From assembly GCA_016707005.1 (NCBI GenBank), contig JADJIQ010000004.1, forward strand, positions 1 to 64,000: DNA of 64,000 nucleotides. The letters run 5' to 3'. The translations under genes and the position numbers were made by a program. The first letter of the stretch is position 1. Each line of letters begins with the position of its first letter. This document shows positions 55,916-64,000 of the stretch, piece by piece. Under the pieces are notes generated by a model. That model did no database searches, was not told where the DNA came from, and worked only from the letters and a program-made list of their open reading frames with translations. The stretch comes from Ignavibacteria bacterium (lineage in GTDB: Bacteria; Bacteroidota; Ignavibacteria; Kapaibacteriales; Kapaibacteriaceae).

Positions 55916-56832
55916 ATTAACAACGTTTGCCACGCCTCTTCCATCTTCCCCTGTGCGATGTAGAGCTGTGCGATGCGATGAAGTGTGGCATGATCTGAAC
56001 GGTCGCCGTTTTGGAGCCAGACGTAGAGAGCGCCATCGGGCCGACCCATGGCAAGTTCAACGTCGAGGGAATCTGCGCGGATCGACTCATCGAATTGGGG
56101 GAATGATCCGCTCGGCATCGGAAGTGTGGGCAGATAGGCAAGCTGGGCTAACTCATTCCCGGTAAGGATCGGGCTTGTCCTGATATGCTCAGGGAGTCCG
56201 TCCATCCCGATCGGAATATGAGGGGGCTGTGTGGCCTCAAAGATGTCTTGGGTCCTCGTGTAGTATGCGCCTCCCATTCTGCCTACGAGATCGAGGGCCC
56301 GTGGGTCCACCTTCCCGTTGATCAGAGCGCTATCCGCAACATGAAAGGCAACAACCTCCAGGAGCATCAGATTGCCGTTGCCACCGATGTCACGGCGAAG
56401 CTCAATGTTCTCCATAAGCCGACATTCCATGCTGTAAGGCGACTCCGCAACACTCGGGGGAGTCACCTTCACGGAATTTCTCTTGGTAAACCCGGCCTTG
56501 AGATATTCATCCACCTCGTTCGGATACTCTGCCGCTGTGAGGTTCATGGCGTGGACCATGGAGTGGGACACTGTACTTATCGTGCACTCTTGGGTTGCCA
56601 GGATGTTTAACCACGTATGTTTTGCCCTTCCCGTTTTGGCGGCGATGGCCGGACCGATGGCCACGATCGGTGGGTTGGAGGCATAGGCGTTAAAGAACGA
56701 GAAGGGGCTGAGGTTAACATTGCCTTCGGTATCCACAGAGGTCACAAAGGCAATGGGGCGGGGGGAGACACCGCTCAGGAGCAGTTGATGTCTGTCACGG
56801 TGGGACAGGTCGGCAGGCAGGATGGTTTGCAT
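55912..56832 (-). CDS. Flavin reductase-family flavoprotein
   Basis: 306 residues. The N-terminal 200 form an FMN-binding split barrel of the flavin-reductase family: SGVSPRPIAFVTSVDTEGNVNLSPFSFFNAYASNPPIVAIG, then MNLTAAEYPNEVDEY and MECRLMENIEL. The C-terminal 100 residues are an extra region ending in a TPR-like helix pair (YIAQGKMEEAWQTLLM). It may reduce flavin or act on a small organic substrate; no partner monooxygenase is nearby. Confidence 0.83.
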   Translation of the reverse strand: MQTILPADLSHRDRHQLLLSGVSPRPIAFVTSVDTEGNVNLSPFSFFNAYASNPPIVAIGPAIAAKTGRAKHTWLNILATQECTISTVSHSMVHAMNLTAAEYPNEVDEYLKAGFTKRNSVKVTPPSVAESPYSMECRLMENIELRRDIGGNGNLMLLEVVAFHVADSALINGKVDPRALDLVGRMGGAYYTRTQDIFEATQPPHIPIGMDGLPEHIRTSPILTGNELAQLAYLPTLPMPSGSFPQFDESIRADSLDVELAMGRPDGALYVWLQNGDRSDHATLHRIAQLYIAQGKMEEAWQTLLM

Positions 56833-56869
56833 CCTGCAAGTTCGGTCTTTCTCGTGGTCACCGCAAATG

Positions 56870-56901
56870 TTGGCTGTGGCTGGGGGTTACGTGTATATTT
56901 G
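56870..56901 (+). promoter_or_regulatory. Promoter TTGG-N20-TATATTTG of the oligopeptide ABC operon
   Basis: TTGG (56870-56873) and TATATTTG (56894-56901), spaced by exactly 20 bases, fit the FCB consensus. The -7 box is a perfect TAnnTTTG. The leader is about 35 bases and carries an AAGGAG site plus a short CAAC/GTTG hairpin just before it. Confidence 0.72.
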
Positions 56902-56942
56902 CCTCTCGCTAACACGTAGCAACAATCGTTGTAAGGAGTTTC

Positions 56943-58913
56943 ATGTTCCAGAGCATTCGGACCAGTTGGGCCGCAAGCAGCATCATCGCGATGTCCATCA
57001 TCGCACTCGTGTTCACAACCGGCTGCGGACGCAGGGCTCAGCAGAGCTCAACCGCAGAGATCAAGAATGTTTGGAAGAAATATGATACTCCGGCTGGAGC
57101 CGACCCAAGCGTAGCCGACACACTCGGTGGCGCAGGGTTTGAGAAGATCTCCGAGGGACTAGGCTTTGTGACCTATGTGGTCAAGCCCGAAGACGAGAAA
57201 TATTTCGGCGACTCGCGTGCAACCAAGGGCGGAGAGATCACCATTGGGGAAATGACCTTCCCAACAACCTTCCGTCCGGAAGGCCAAGGTTCGTCGATGG
57301 TGGTGAATACCGAGATCAAGGGATATATCTATGAGACCTTGCTCGGACAACATCCGATCACTCGTGAGTATATGCCTGGCCTGGCGTCTCATTGGAAGAT
57401 CAGCCCTGATAAGAAGACGTTCACATTCCGCATCGATCCTAATGCTCGTTGGTCCGATGGCAAACCCGTTGTGGCTCAGGACGTTGTTTCGAGTTGGAAA
57501 CTCATGGTTGACCCAGGAATTCTTGAGCCATCAGCGAATCTCGTCTACGAGAAATTCGAACAACCCGTGGCTTTGAGTAAGTACATCGTCCAGGTCCAAT
57601 GCAAGACGGTCAACTTCCGCAACCTGCTCTATTTCGGTAACTCACTTGTGGTCTATCCCGATCATGAGATCGGCAACATCACGGGCAAGGAATTCCTCGA
57701 GAAGTACAACTTCAACATGCCTGCCGGTACAGGTCCATACTACCTAAATGAGAAGGACGTCAAGGCCGGTAACGGATGGCGCCTTACGCGCAGGCCGGAC
57801 TATTGGGGGAAGGATTACTCGACTACGAAGTACACGGCAAACTTTGACTACGTCAACTACCTCGTTGTCAAGGACAATGCGAATCTTCTCTATGAGAAGT
57901 TCAAGGGCGGCGAGATCGATCTCTTCCGGTTCAGCATGGCAACAACGGAAAAGTGGATCAAGGACACAGACTACGAAGCCATCAAGAACGGCTGGGTACG
58001 CCGGTATCGTTTCTACAATAACGGACCGATGGGAACCAACGGTATTACGTTCAACATGCGGAAAGCCCCCTTCGACGATATCCGTGTTCGTAAGGCCTTC
58101 ATGATGGTCTATCCGCGGGAGACGATCGTTGAGAAGCTTCTCTACAATGAGTACGAGACATTCGACACGGACTATCCAAACACGCCGTATGCAAGTAAGA
58201 CCAATCCGAAAATGGTCTATGATCCCGCAGCTGCAGCCAAGCTTCTTGCAGAGGCAGGTTGGACGTCGAGAAATAGTGACGGACTGCTCGTGAAGAATGG
58301 CAAGCCATTCGTCATTGAAATGGCGATCTCCAAGCTCGACGAGCGCTGGCTCACACCGTATCAACAGGAACTCAAGAACATCGGCGTCGATCTTCGTCTG
58401 AAGCTGATGGATTGGAATTCGATCATCAAGAACATCGACGAGCGCAACTTCCAGATCTTCTCGTACGGCTATTCAGGTTTGGTCACACCAAACCCGGAAA
58501 CATCGCTGCAAAGCTCACTGGCTGATAAGAACGATAACAACAACATTCAGGGCTTCAAGAATGCCCGAGTGGATGAGCTTCTGCCGATCTACGACACAAC
58601 CTTCAGCGTTGCAGAGCAGATCAAGATCATCAATGAGATCGACAAGATCACGTATGACTACTACATGAAGAGCCATTGGTGGAATCCAAAGGGCATCCGC
58701 CTGGCAGTGTGGGATAAGTTCGGTATGCCTGAATATGGTATCAGCCGCTTCACTCAGCTTAGCTACGTCTATGGTACTGCCGGACTTCTCTGGTGGTATG
58801 ATGGTGAGAAGGCTACGGCTCTTGCTGAGGCAAAGAAGAACAAGACAGATCTTGGCGGGAACAAGAACATCATCGAGTTCACGTTCTGGCGCGATTTCAA
58901 CGAGTCGAAATAA
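56943..58913 (+). CDS. Oligopeptide ABC transporter substrate-binding lipoprotein
   Basis: 656-residue family-5 solute-binding protein. The N-terminal lipoprotein signal ends at FTTGC. Family motifs are YIYETLLGQHP, MPGLASHWKISPDKKTFTFRI, ARWSDGKPVVAQDVVSSWK and YFGNSLVVYPDHEI, close in style to YejA-type peptide binders, which are larger than OppA. It heads a complete operon with two permeases and two ATPases. It has an AAGGAG ribosome site and its own promoter. Confidence 0.92.
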   Translation: MFQSIRTSWAASSIIAMSIIALVFTTGCGRRAQQSSTAEIKNVWKKYDTPAGADPSVADTLGGAGFEKISEGLGFVTYVVKPEDEKYFGDSRATKGGEITIGEMTFPTTFRPEGQGSSMVVNTEIKGYIYETLLGQHPITREYMPGLASHWKISPDKKTFTFRIDPNARWSDGKPVVAQDVVSSWKLMVDPGILEPSANLVYEKFEQPVALSKYIVQVQCKTVNFRNLLYFGNSLVVYPDHEIGNITGKEFLEKYNFNMPAGTGPYYLNEKDVKAGNGWRLTRRPDYWGKDYSTTKYTANFDYVNYLVVKDNANLLYEKFKGGEIDLFRFSMATTEKWIKDTDYEAIKNGWVRRYRFYNNGPMGTNGITFNMRKAPFDDIRVRKAFMMVYPRETIVEKLLYNEYETFDTDYPNTPYASKTNPKMVYDPAAAAKLLAEAGWTSRNSDGLLVKNGKPFVIEMAISKLDERWLTPYQQELKNIGVDLRLKLMDWNSIIKNIDERNFQIFSYGYSGLVTPNPETSLQSSLADKNDNNNIQGFKNARVDELLPIYDTTFSVAEQIKIINEIDKITYDYYMKSHWWNPKGIRLAVWDKFGMPEYGISRFTQLSYVYGTAGLLWWYDGEKATALAEAKKNKTDLGGNKNIIEFTFWRDFNESK

Positions 58914-58922
58914 GAAGACCCA

Positions 58923-60155
58923 ATGCTGCAATACATCATTCGACGAATTCTGCTCGCCATTCCAACGTTCTTTGGGGCGACGATCGTGGTGTTCTTCATT
59001 GTGCAGTTCGCTCCGGGCGGACCATATGAACAACAACTCAATGCGCTTCGTAAGGGTCAAGGAGCCGAAGGTGGTGGATCCGCTCTTGGTGCCGAGAATA
59101 TGTCCATACCGCCAAGTCAACTTGAGGCTTTGCAGCGGTATCACCAGGTGAATGAACCTGTATGGGCACGCTACCTCATGTGGCTTGGACTCATGCCACG
59201 TCCGGTCAACGACTACCTCGCTGTCATTGATACACCTCAGAACGTGGGGAACAATTTCCGCGTGATCGTGAAGAAGGACGCTAGTGGACAATTCGCGGTC
59301 TATCAGGCGAGTGATGGAGCCCCGTTATCTGGTTGGTATGTGGATCCATCAAAGAAGGAGAACAGCGTCTGGGTCTACCAGCGCGGCATATCTGGGATCT
59401 TCACACTTGATTTCGGTAGATCAGAGCGATATCGCAAACCGGTGTTTGAGCTCATCTCTGAGCGACTCCCGGTCTCGATGCAGTTCGGACTGATCAGTTT
59501 TGTGATCACCTACGTTGTGTGCTTCTACCTCGGAACACAAAAGGCCCTGCGTCACGGCAGTAAGTTCGATGTGATCTCATCAAGTATGGTCTTCATCGCC
59601 TTCTCCATCCCAGGATGGGCCCTTGGAGCCGTACTTCTTGTTCTTCTGGGAGGGGGCTCTGCACTTGCCTGGTTCCCAACCGGTGGTTTCCAATCAAGTG
59701 ATTACGAGTCCATCTCGGCATTCGAGAAGATCGCGGACCGAGCACTGTACTTCGTCCTTCCTACCATTGCCTATACGCTTGGTGGTTTTGCATCGATCAC
59801 GCTCTTGATGAAGAACTCGTTGCTCGATACACTCGGGCAGGACTTCGTTCGCACCGCTTATGCAAAGGGGCTCCGAGAGAACCGTGTGATCTGGATGCAT
59901 GCCATGAGGAACTCCGTCATTCCGCTTGTTGCCTCCATCGGCGGCATCATCGGCATCTTCTTGGCCGGGAACTACCTCGTGGAGTATGCCTTCAATATCG
60001 ACGGTATCGGACGGTTGTCCTTCGAAGCCATTGGGTCTCGTGATCAGAGCGTGTTCTTTGCCTTTGCTGTGATCTCGATCATCATCACGCTGGTTGGATC
60101 GATCATTTCCGACTTCATGCTTGCGCTTGTCGATCCACGTATCCGATTCTCCTGA
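58923..60155 (+). CDS. Oligopeptide ABC transporter permease (OppB/YejB type)
   Basis: 410 residues, about 100 more than OppB or DppB. The N-terminal helix (LQYIIRRILLAIPTFFGATIVVFFIVQFAPGGPYE) is the family signature. A long periplasmic insertion (about residues 40-165) follows, then the usual five-helix core with the EAA loop (DFVRTAYAKGLRENRVIWMHAMRNS). Enlarged first loops are also found in YejB-type permeases. Confidence 0.9.
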   Translation: MLQYIIRRILLAIPTFFGATIVVFFIVQFAPGGPYEQQLNALRKGQGAEGGGSALGAENMSIPPSQLEALQRYHQVNEPVWARYLMWLGLMPRPVNDYLAVIDTPQNVGNNFRVIVKKDASGQFAVYQASDGAPLSGWYVDPSKKENSVWVYQRGISGIFTLDFGRSERYRKPVFELISERLPVSMQFGLISFVITYVVCFYLGTQKALRHGSKFDVISSSMVFIAFSIPGWALGAVLLVLLGGGSALAWFPTGGFQSSDYESISAFEKIADRALYFVLPTIAYTLGGFASITLLMKNSLLDTLGQDFVRTAYAKGLRENRVIWMHAMRNSVIPLVASIGGIIGIFLAGNYLVEYAFNIDGIGRLSFEAIGSRDQSVFFAFAVISIIITLVGSIISDFMLALVDPRIRFS

Positions 60156-60159
60156 TCCT

Positions 60160-61284
60160 ATGTCAAAAGCAAACAACACATCGAAGTCGCTGTCGATCAA
60201 TCAACGTCGATGGAAGAAGTTCAAAGGCATGCGTCGAGGCTATTACTCGATGATCATCCTTCTGTCGGCCTACGCACTTTCGTTCTTCCTGCCATTGATG
60301 GTGAATAACAAGGCACTCCTCGTTAGTTATAACGGCGAGTGGTCTTCACCGGCAGCGCGCGACTTCTTTGCGTCGCTTCCACTCGTTGGTGGTTTTGCCC
60401 CCTCAAGCTTTGATCCCGCAGAACAGTACGGCGAAGTAGGGAATCAAGCAGAGGCCAACTATCGCGTTCTGCAAGCAAAGTGGGAAGATGCGGGCAGTGA
60501 GAATTATGTGATCATGCCGCTCTATCCGTTCGGTCCTAATGAGGATGTGACGGTAGGGGGCAATGAGAAATTCATTGGTCCTTTTGAAGCAGATGGATCG
60601 GGATTGCTTCGTCCGTTCGGCACAGATGATGTTGGACGAGACGTTCTCTCGCGTATGGCCTATGGCTTCCAGGTGTCGATGTCCTTTGCACTGCTGATAG
60701 CTATTCTTGAGTACCTCATTGGTATTCCTGTTGGTGCAGTGATGGGATACTTCGGCGGCTTCATCGATCTTGGTATGCAGCGAGTGATGGAGATCTGGCA
60801 TGCATTGCCATTCCTCTTCTTGATCATCATCATTGTGTCATTCGTGGAGCCAACGTTCACGTTGTTGGTCTTCCTCCTGGTGATCTTCTCGTGGCTTGGA
60901 ATTGCCACGCAGATGCGAGCGCAGTTCTATCGTGAGCGCTCTCGCGACTACGTGGCGGCAGCCGTTTCCATCGGTGTTCCAACACGATCGATCCTCATCA
61001 AGCACATCCTTCCGAATACCCTTGTTCCGATCATTACGTTCTTCCCGTTCGCTCTGGTGGGTGGGATTAGCGCTCTTGTATCGCTCGACTATCTGGGCTT
61101 TGGTATGCCGCCCCCTACGCCATCGTGGGGTCAGATGATCGGTGTTGGACTTTCCAACATCACACGGTATTGGTTGGTAGTGGTCCCGTTCGGCGCAATG
61201 TTCCTCACACTCACACTTGTGGTGTTCATTGGCGAAGGTATTCGGGAAGCATTCGATCCGAAGGTGTTCTCGCGTCTGCGATAG
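60160..61284 (+). CDS. Oligopeptide ABC transporter permease (OppC/YejE type)
   Basis: 374 residues from ATG 60160; the ATG at 60094 is inside oppB-like sequence. The first helix is followed by a periplasmic insertion of about 110 residues (SYNGEWSSPAARDF ...) before GTDDVGRDVLSRMAYG, the marker of DppC/OppC permeases. The EAA loop (RDYVAAAVSIGVPTRSILIKHILPN) contacts the ATPases. The large insertion again resembles YejE. Confidence 0.9.
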   Translation: MSKANNTSKSLSINQRRWKKFKGMRRGYYSMIILLSAYALSFFLPLMVNNKALLVSYNGEWSSPAARDFFASLPLVGGFAPSSFDPAEQYGEVGNQAEANYRVLQAKWEDAGSENYVIMPLYPFGPNEDVTVGGNEKFIGPFEADGSGLLRPFGTDDVGRDVLSRMAYGFQVSMSFALLIAILEYLIGIPVGAVMGYFGGFIDLGMQRVMEIWHALPFLFLIIIIVSFVEPTFTLLVFLLVIFSWLGIATQMRAQFYRERSRDYVAAAVSIGVPTRSILIKHILPNTLVPIITFFPFALVGGISALVSLDYLGFGMPPPTPSWGQMIGVGLSNITRYWLVVVPFGAMFLTLTLVVFIGEGIREAFDPKVFSRLR

Positions 61285-61320
61285 GAACGCCCCCTCCTCA
61301 CGCATCAATTGGTATCTGTT

Positions 61321-62322
61321 GTGACACAAGAAAAACTCGTCGAAGTCAAGGATCTCAAAACGTACTTCAATATCGAAGGCACGTGGGCAAAGGCTGTTGA
61401 TGGTATCTCCTTCGATATCTACAAAGGCGAAGTGCTCGGGATCGTTGGTGAATCGGGCTCCGGGAAATCTGTGACCGCCTTGTCGCTCATGAAGCTCATC
61501 CCTGACCCGCCGGGCAGGATCATGGGTGGAGAGATCCTCTTTAAAGGGCAGGACATCGTTAAGCTGTCCTATGAGGCGATGTATCAGATCCGTGGTCGGG
61601 AGATCGCCATGATCTTCCAAGAACCGATGACGTCGCTCAATCCGGTCTTTCGGATCGGCATGCAGATCTCTGAGGTGCTGCAAGCACACTTGAAGATCTC
61701 GGAGAAAGAAGCAACGGTTAAGGCCATCGACATGCTGCGTGCTGTTGGTATCCCTGATCCGGAAAAGCGCATCAACGACTATCCGCACCAGTTCTCCGGC
61801 GGTATGCGTCAGCGTGTGATGATCGCCATTGCTCTTGCGTGTAATCCGTCGGTACTGATCGCTGATGAGCCAACAACGGCATTGGATGTAACGATCCAGG
61901 CGCAGATCCTCGACCTCATGATGGAGCTCAAGCAACGACGTCAGGATGCTGCCATTGTGCTCATCACGCACGACCTTGCAGTGGTTGCAGAGATGTGTCA
62001 GCGCGTGATCGTGATGTATGGCGGTAAGATCCAAGAAGTGGCATCTGTTGAAGAGCTCTTTGCACATCCGAAACATCCGTATACGGAAGGCTTGATGGCT
62101 TCCATCCCACGGCCGAGTATGGAAACAAAGGGTCGTGAGCGACTCAAGGCCATTCCGGGGAACGTCCCGAGCATCATGAATCTTCCTGCCGGATGCAAGT
62201 TCTGCACGCGCTGTGCAGTGAAGATCGACAAATGTGATAACGAGGAGCCACCATTGCGAGAGATCAGTCCGGCCCACTTTGTACGGTGTCACCTCGTTGA
62301 ACCCCAAGGAGGTGTGCAATGA
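61321..62322 (+). CDS. Oligopeptide ABC transporter ATP-binding protein (OppD type)
   Basis: About 333 residues. The start is GTG 61321 or TTG 61309; neither has a clear Shine-Dalgarno. Walker [10 protein letters not shown], signature FSGGMRQR, Walker [15 protein letters not shown]-loop ITHDLAVVA. The C-terminal oligo-HPY domain has the Cys cluster CKFCTRC...C. It pairs with the OppF-like ATPase. Confidence 0.94.
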   Translation: MTQEKLVEVKDLKTYFNIEGTWAKAVDGISFDIYKGEVLGIVGESGSGKSVTALSLMKLIPDPPGRIMGGEILFKGQDIVKLSYEAMYQIRGREIAMIFQEPMTSLNPVFRIGMQISEVLQAHLKISEKEATVKAIDMLRAVGIPDPEKRINDYPHQFSGGMRQRVMIAIALACNPSVLIADEPTTALDVTIQAQILDLMMELKQRRQDAAIVLITHDLAVVAEMCQRVIVMYGGKIQEVASVEELFAHPKHPYTEGLMASIPRPSMETKGRERLKAIPGNVPSIMNLPAGCKFCTRCAVKIDKCDNEEPPLREISPAHFVRCHLVEPQGGVQ

Positions 62323-63323
62323 GTCAGCCCCTTCTCGAGGTCAAGAACCTCCGCGTCCGCTTCCCGGTCACCGGCGGAGTGTTGCAGCGTAAGGTAGCGG
62401 AAGTAAAGGCCGTTGACGGCGTCTCCTTCGCCATCGAACGCGGCGAAACGCTCGGACTCGTTGGTGAATCCGGATGTGGTAAGACAACAGTTGGTCGCGC
62501 CCTCATCAACATCCTCAAACACGTCTCTCCCGGTGTTGAGCTTGATGGGGAAGTGATCTACGTTGATAAGAACGGTACACGAACGGATCTTCTGCATCTT
62601 TCGAAGCGCGACATGATCGCGTTCCGTTCGAAGATCCAGATGATCTTCCAAGACCCGTATTCATCGTTGAATGCTCGGTTGTCGGTGAAGCAGATCATTG
62701 CAGAGCCCCTTGAGATCCACATGCCGGAGATGTCGAAGCAGCAGGTGGATGAGAAGGTGATGTGGCTCTTGGAACGAGTTGGACTTCAACCCGAATATGC
62801 CGGACGCTATCCGCACGAATTCTCTGGCGGACAACGTCAACGTATCGGCATTGCACGTGCACTGGCCACAAACCCTGATCTCATCATCTGCGACGAACCA
62901 GTTTCAGCGCTTGATGTATCTGTGCAGGCCCAGGTGATCAACCTGATGGAGGATCTGCAAAAAGAGTTCGGGATGTCCTACCTCTTCATCGCACACGATC
63001 TCTCCGTGGTCTATCACATCTCCAAGCGGATCGCTGTGATGTATCTCGGGAACGTAGCGGAGATCGGCACTGCCAATCAAGTGTACTTCGATCCCGTGCA
63101 CCCGTACTCCAAAGCCTTGATCTCAGCCATTCCGGAACCCGATCCCACGCGCAAGAACAAAGAACGCGTCGTGCTCCAGGGAGATATTCCAACGCCTCTC
63201 AACAAACCAAGCGGCTGCGGATTCAGAACACGTTGCCCGATCGCACGTCCTGAATGTGCTGTGAACGTACCGGAGCTTCTTACCAAGGGCAATGGAGCCC
63301 AGGTGGCATGTCCGTTCGTCTAA
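62319..63323 (+). CDS. Oligopeptide ABC transporter ATP-binding protein (OppF type)
   Basis: 334 residues, ATGA overlap with the OppD-like gene. Walker [10 protein letters not shown], signature FSGGQRQR, Walker [15 protein letters not shown]-loop IAHDLSVVY, and the C-terminal [14 protein letters not shown] cluster. It completes the five-gene peptide importer. Confidence 0.95.
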   Translation: MSQPLLEVKNLRVRFPVTGGVLQRKVAEVKAVDGVSFAIERGETLGLVGESGCGKTTVGRALINILKHVSPGVELDGEVIYVDKNGTRTDLLHLSKRDMIAFRSKIQMIFQDPYSSLNARLSVKQIIAEPLEIHMPEMSKQQVDEKVMWLLERVGLQPEYAGRYPHEFSGGQRQRIGIARALATNPDLIICDEPVSALDVSVQAQVINLMEDLQKEFGMSYLFIAHDLSVVYHISKRIAVMYLGNVAEIGTANQVYFDPVHPYSKALISAIPEPDPTRKNKERVVLQGDIPTPLNKPSGCGFRTRCPIARPECAVNVPELLTKGNGAQVACPFV

Positions 63324-64000
63324 CACTTGTTGCTGTAGGCCTCGTTGTCTTGTCAACGTTGGCTATAGCAGACGAGTGGGTGCTATTTGGACAAGCCATT
63401 GTAGAACCAAAGGACATTGAACAACTGTCCAAACACTGTAGTGTACTACCACCGCGATCTATTCCAGTTGTAGATAGTGTCCTCCCTGCTTCGTTCTCAT
63501 TCATCGTAGAGATATCAAAGGACGGTATACGTCCTTTACATAAGAAGTCAGAACATCCATCAATACGGATCATTGCCCAGTGGTATGCAGATCGATGCGT
63601 CCTTCGTGTGCCTATTCGTGGAAAAAGGAAGTTCACTATCAGCTGTACAGATTCCATTTTCAGCAGTGCATGCAGGTTCTTTACTGATCTGGATCTCAAG
63701 TCGTATCAATTAGCCTGGAATTACCCAGGACCCGTTTCGGTCGTAAGAGACACCAACGATTCGAAAATCTATCCTGAGTTGCGTCCGCCATCGCATGATG
63801 AAAACGCTCTCGCTTTATCGATAAAGTATCCGGAAGAGGCCCGTCGGATTAATCTGGAAGGAATGGTTCTTGTGGGTGCACTTCTCAGTGAGACCGGCTG
63901 TCTTGAGAAGATTCAAATCATTGAGTCTGATAACACAGTGTTTGATCAGAGTGCTATTGATGCAGTCCGTCGCGTGAAGTTTACTCCTGCATTTCAGAAC
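63308..64000 (+). CDS. TonB C-terminal-domain protein with signal peptide, 3' end outside window
   Basis: Reading frame open from ATG 63308 to the window end (231 codons), overlapping the OppF-like gene by 16 bases. The N-terminus is a signal peptide ([20 protein letters not shown]), not the anchored helix plus Pro-rich linker of a classical TonB. Residues about 175-231 are a TonB C-terminal domain (SIKYPEEARRINLEGMVLVG..., FTPAFQN), strikingly similar to the TonB at 33740. The middle about 150 residues (several Cys) match nothing I recognise. Confidence 0.75.
   Translation, partial: MSVRLTLVAVGLVVLSTLAIADEWVLFGQAIVEPKDIEQLSKHCSVLPPRSIPVVDSVLPASFSFIVEISKDGIRPLHKKSEHPSIRIIAQWYADRCVLRVPIRGKRKFTISCTDSIFSSACRFFTDLDLKSYQLAWNYPGPVSVVRDTNDSKIYPELRPPSHDENALALSIKYPEEARRINLEGMVLVGALLSETGCLEKIQIIESDNTVFDQSAIDAVRRVKFTPAFQN

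Noticed and set aside
60838..62319. 493-codon minus-strand ORF across the peptide ABC genes
   Set aside because: His/Arg/Asp-rich shadow of permease and ATPase genes with intact motifs on the plus strand.
1721..62711. ARGGGGC as a Chi- or KOPS-type oriented signal
   Set aside because: About 40 sites lie in each orientation with no visible strand preference, unlike Chi or KOPS; kept only as an unexplained word.

Overview
The window is 64 kb of densely packed bacterial chromosome, about 53-55% G+C by eye. It carries one tRNA and about 55 protein genes, and I see no phage, insertion sequence or CRISPR array. Several features point to the Bacteroidota/Chlorobiota (FCB) group. Promoters are of the TTTG-N20-TATnTTnG type rather than the sigma70 -35/-10 type. 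Many genes lack a clear Shine-Dalgarno site. There is a bacillithiol gene (bshA), a lipoprotein LptC, a TonB/ExbBD set and an Lpt/Kdo envelope. The gene style recalls Kapabacteria/Ignavibacteria-like lineages, but that placement is an inference.

Layout. 1-8880 (+): 5'-truncated gyrA; a TonB-dependent-receptor-like barrel; then a coupled cluster of acyl-CoA ligase, nitroreductase, type III polyketide synthase and isoprenylcysteine-type methyltransferase, probably an alkylpyrone-type lipid pathway, whose last gene is boxed in by heptamer/octamer tandem repeats. 8994-22425 (-): tRNA(CAT), a BFN/UVR protein, etfA/etfB, a type I secretion set (TolC, HlyD, ABC), a frameshifted uvrA, a HicB-like gene among repeats, and ftsK whose linker has absorbed dispersed repeats in frame. 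22472-26159 (+): kdsA-lptC-tpiA-pgsA-pgpA, then a histone-H1-tailed HU. 26221-31294 (+): pyrB-carB-prmC. 31384-37390 (+): STAS protein, ExbB-ExbD-ExbD-TonB, a small membrane protein, a PstS-like lipoprotein and a TPR protein. 37470-47594 (+): yceD-rpmF-plsX-fabH-fabD-fabG-acpP-fabF-rnc, then a large metallopeptidase/TolB-propeller/barrel protein. 47574-56832 (mixed strands): IMPACT protein, bshA, MBL hydrolase, Popeye-like cyclic-nucleotide-binding membrane protein, M20 peptidase, EamA transporter, 5-formyl-THF cyclo-ligase, a secreted unknown, a biotin carrier and a flavin reductase. 56943-63323 (+): a complete oligopeptide ABC transporter. 63308-end: a TonB C-terminal-domain protein cut by the window edge.

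Most genes are housekeeping (topology, lipids, envelope, pyrimidines, DNA repair, translation), arranged in operons with ATGA overlaps. The less ordinary content is at the edges of these operons. A seven-base word, A(A/G)GGGGC, occurs about 80 times on both strands, mostly inside genes. Intergenic short tandem repeats have units that carry stop codons. A REP-like element family has invaded both spacers and the ftsK reading frame. Architectures of note are the Popeye-like protein, the peptidase-propeller-barrel protein and the PKS/methyltransferase cluster.
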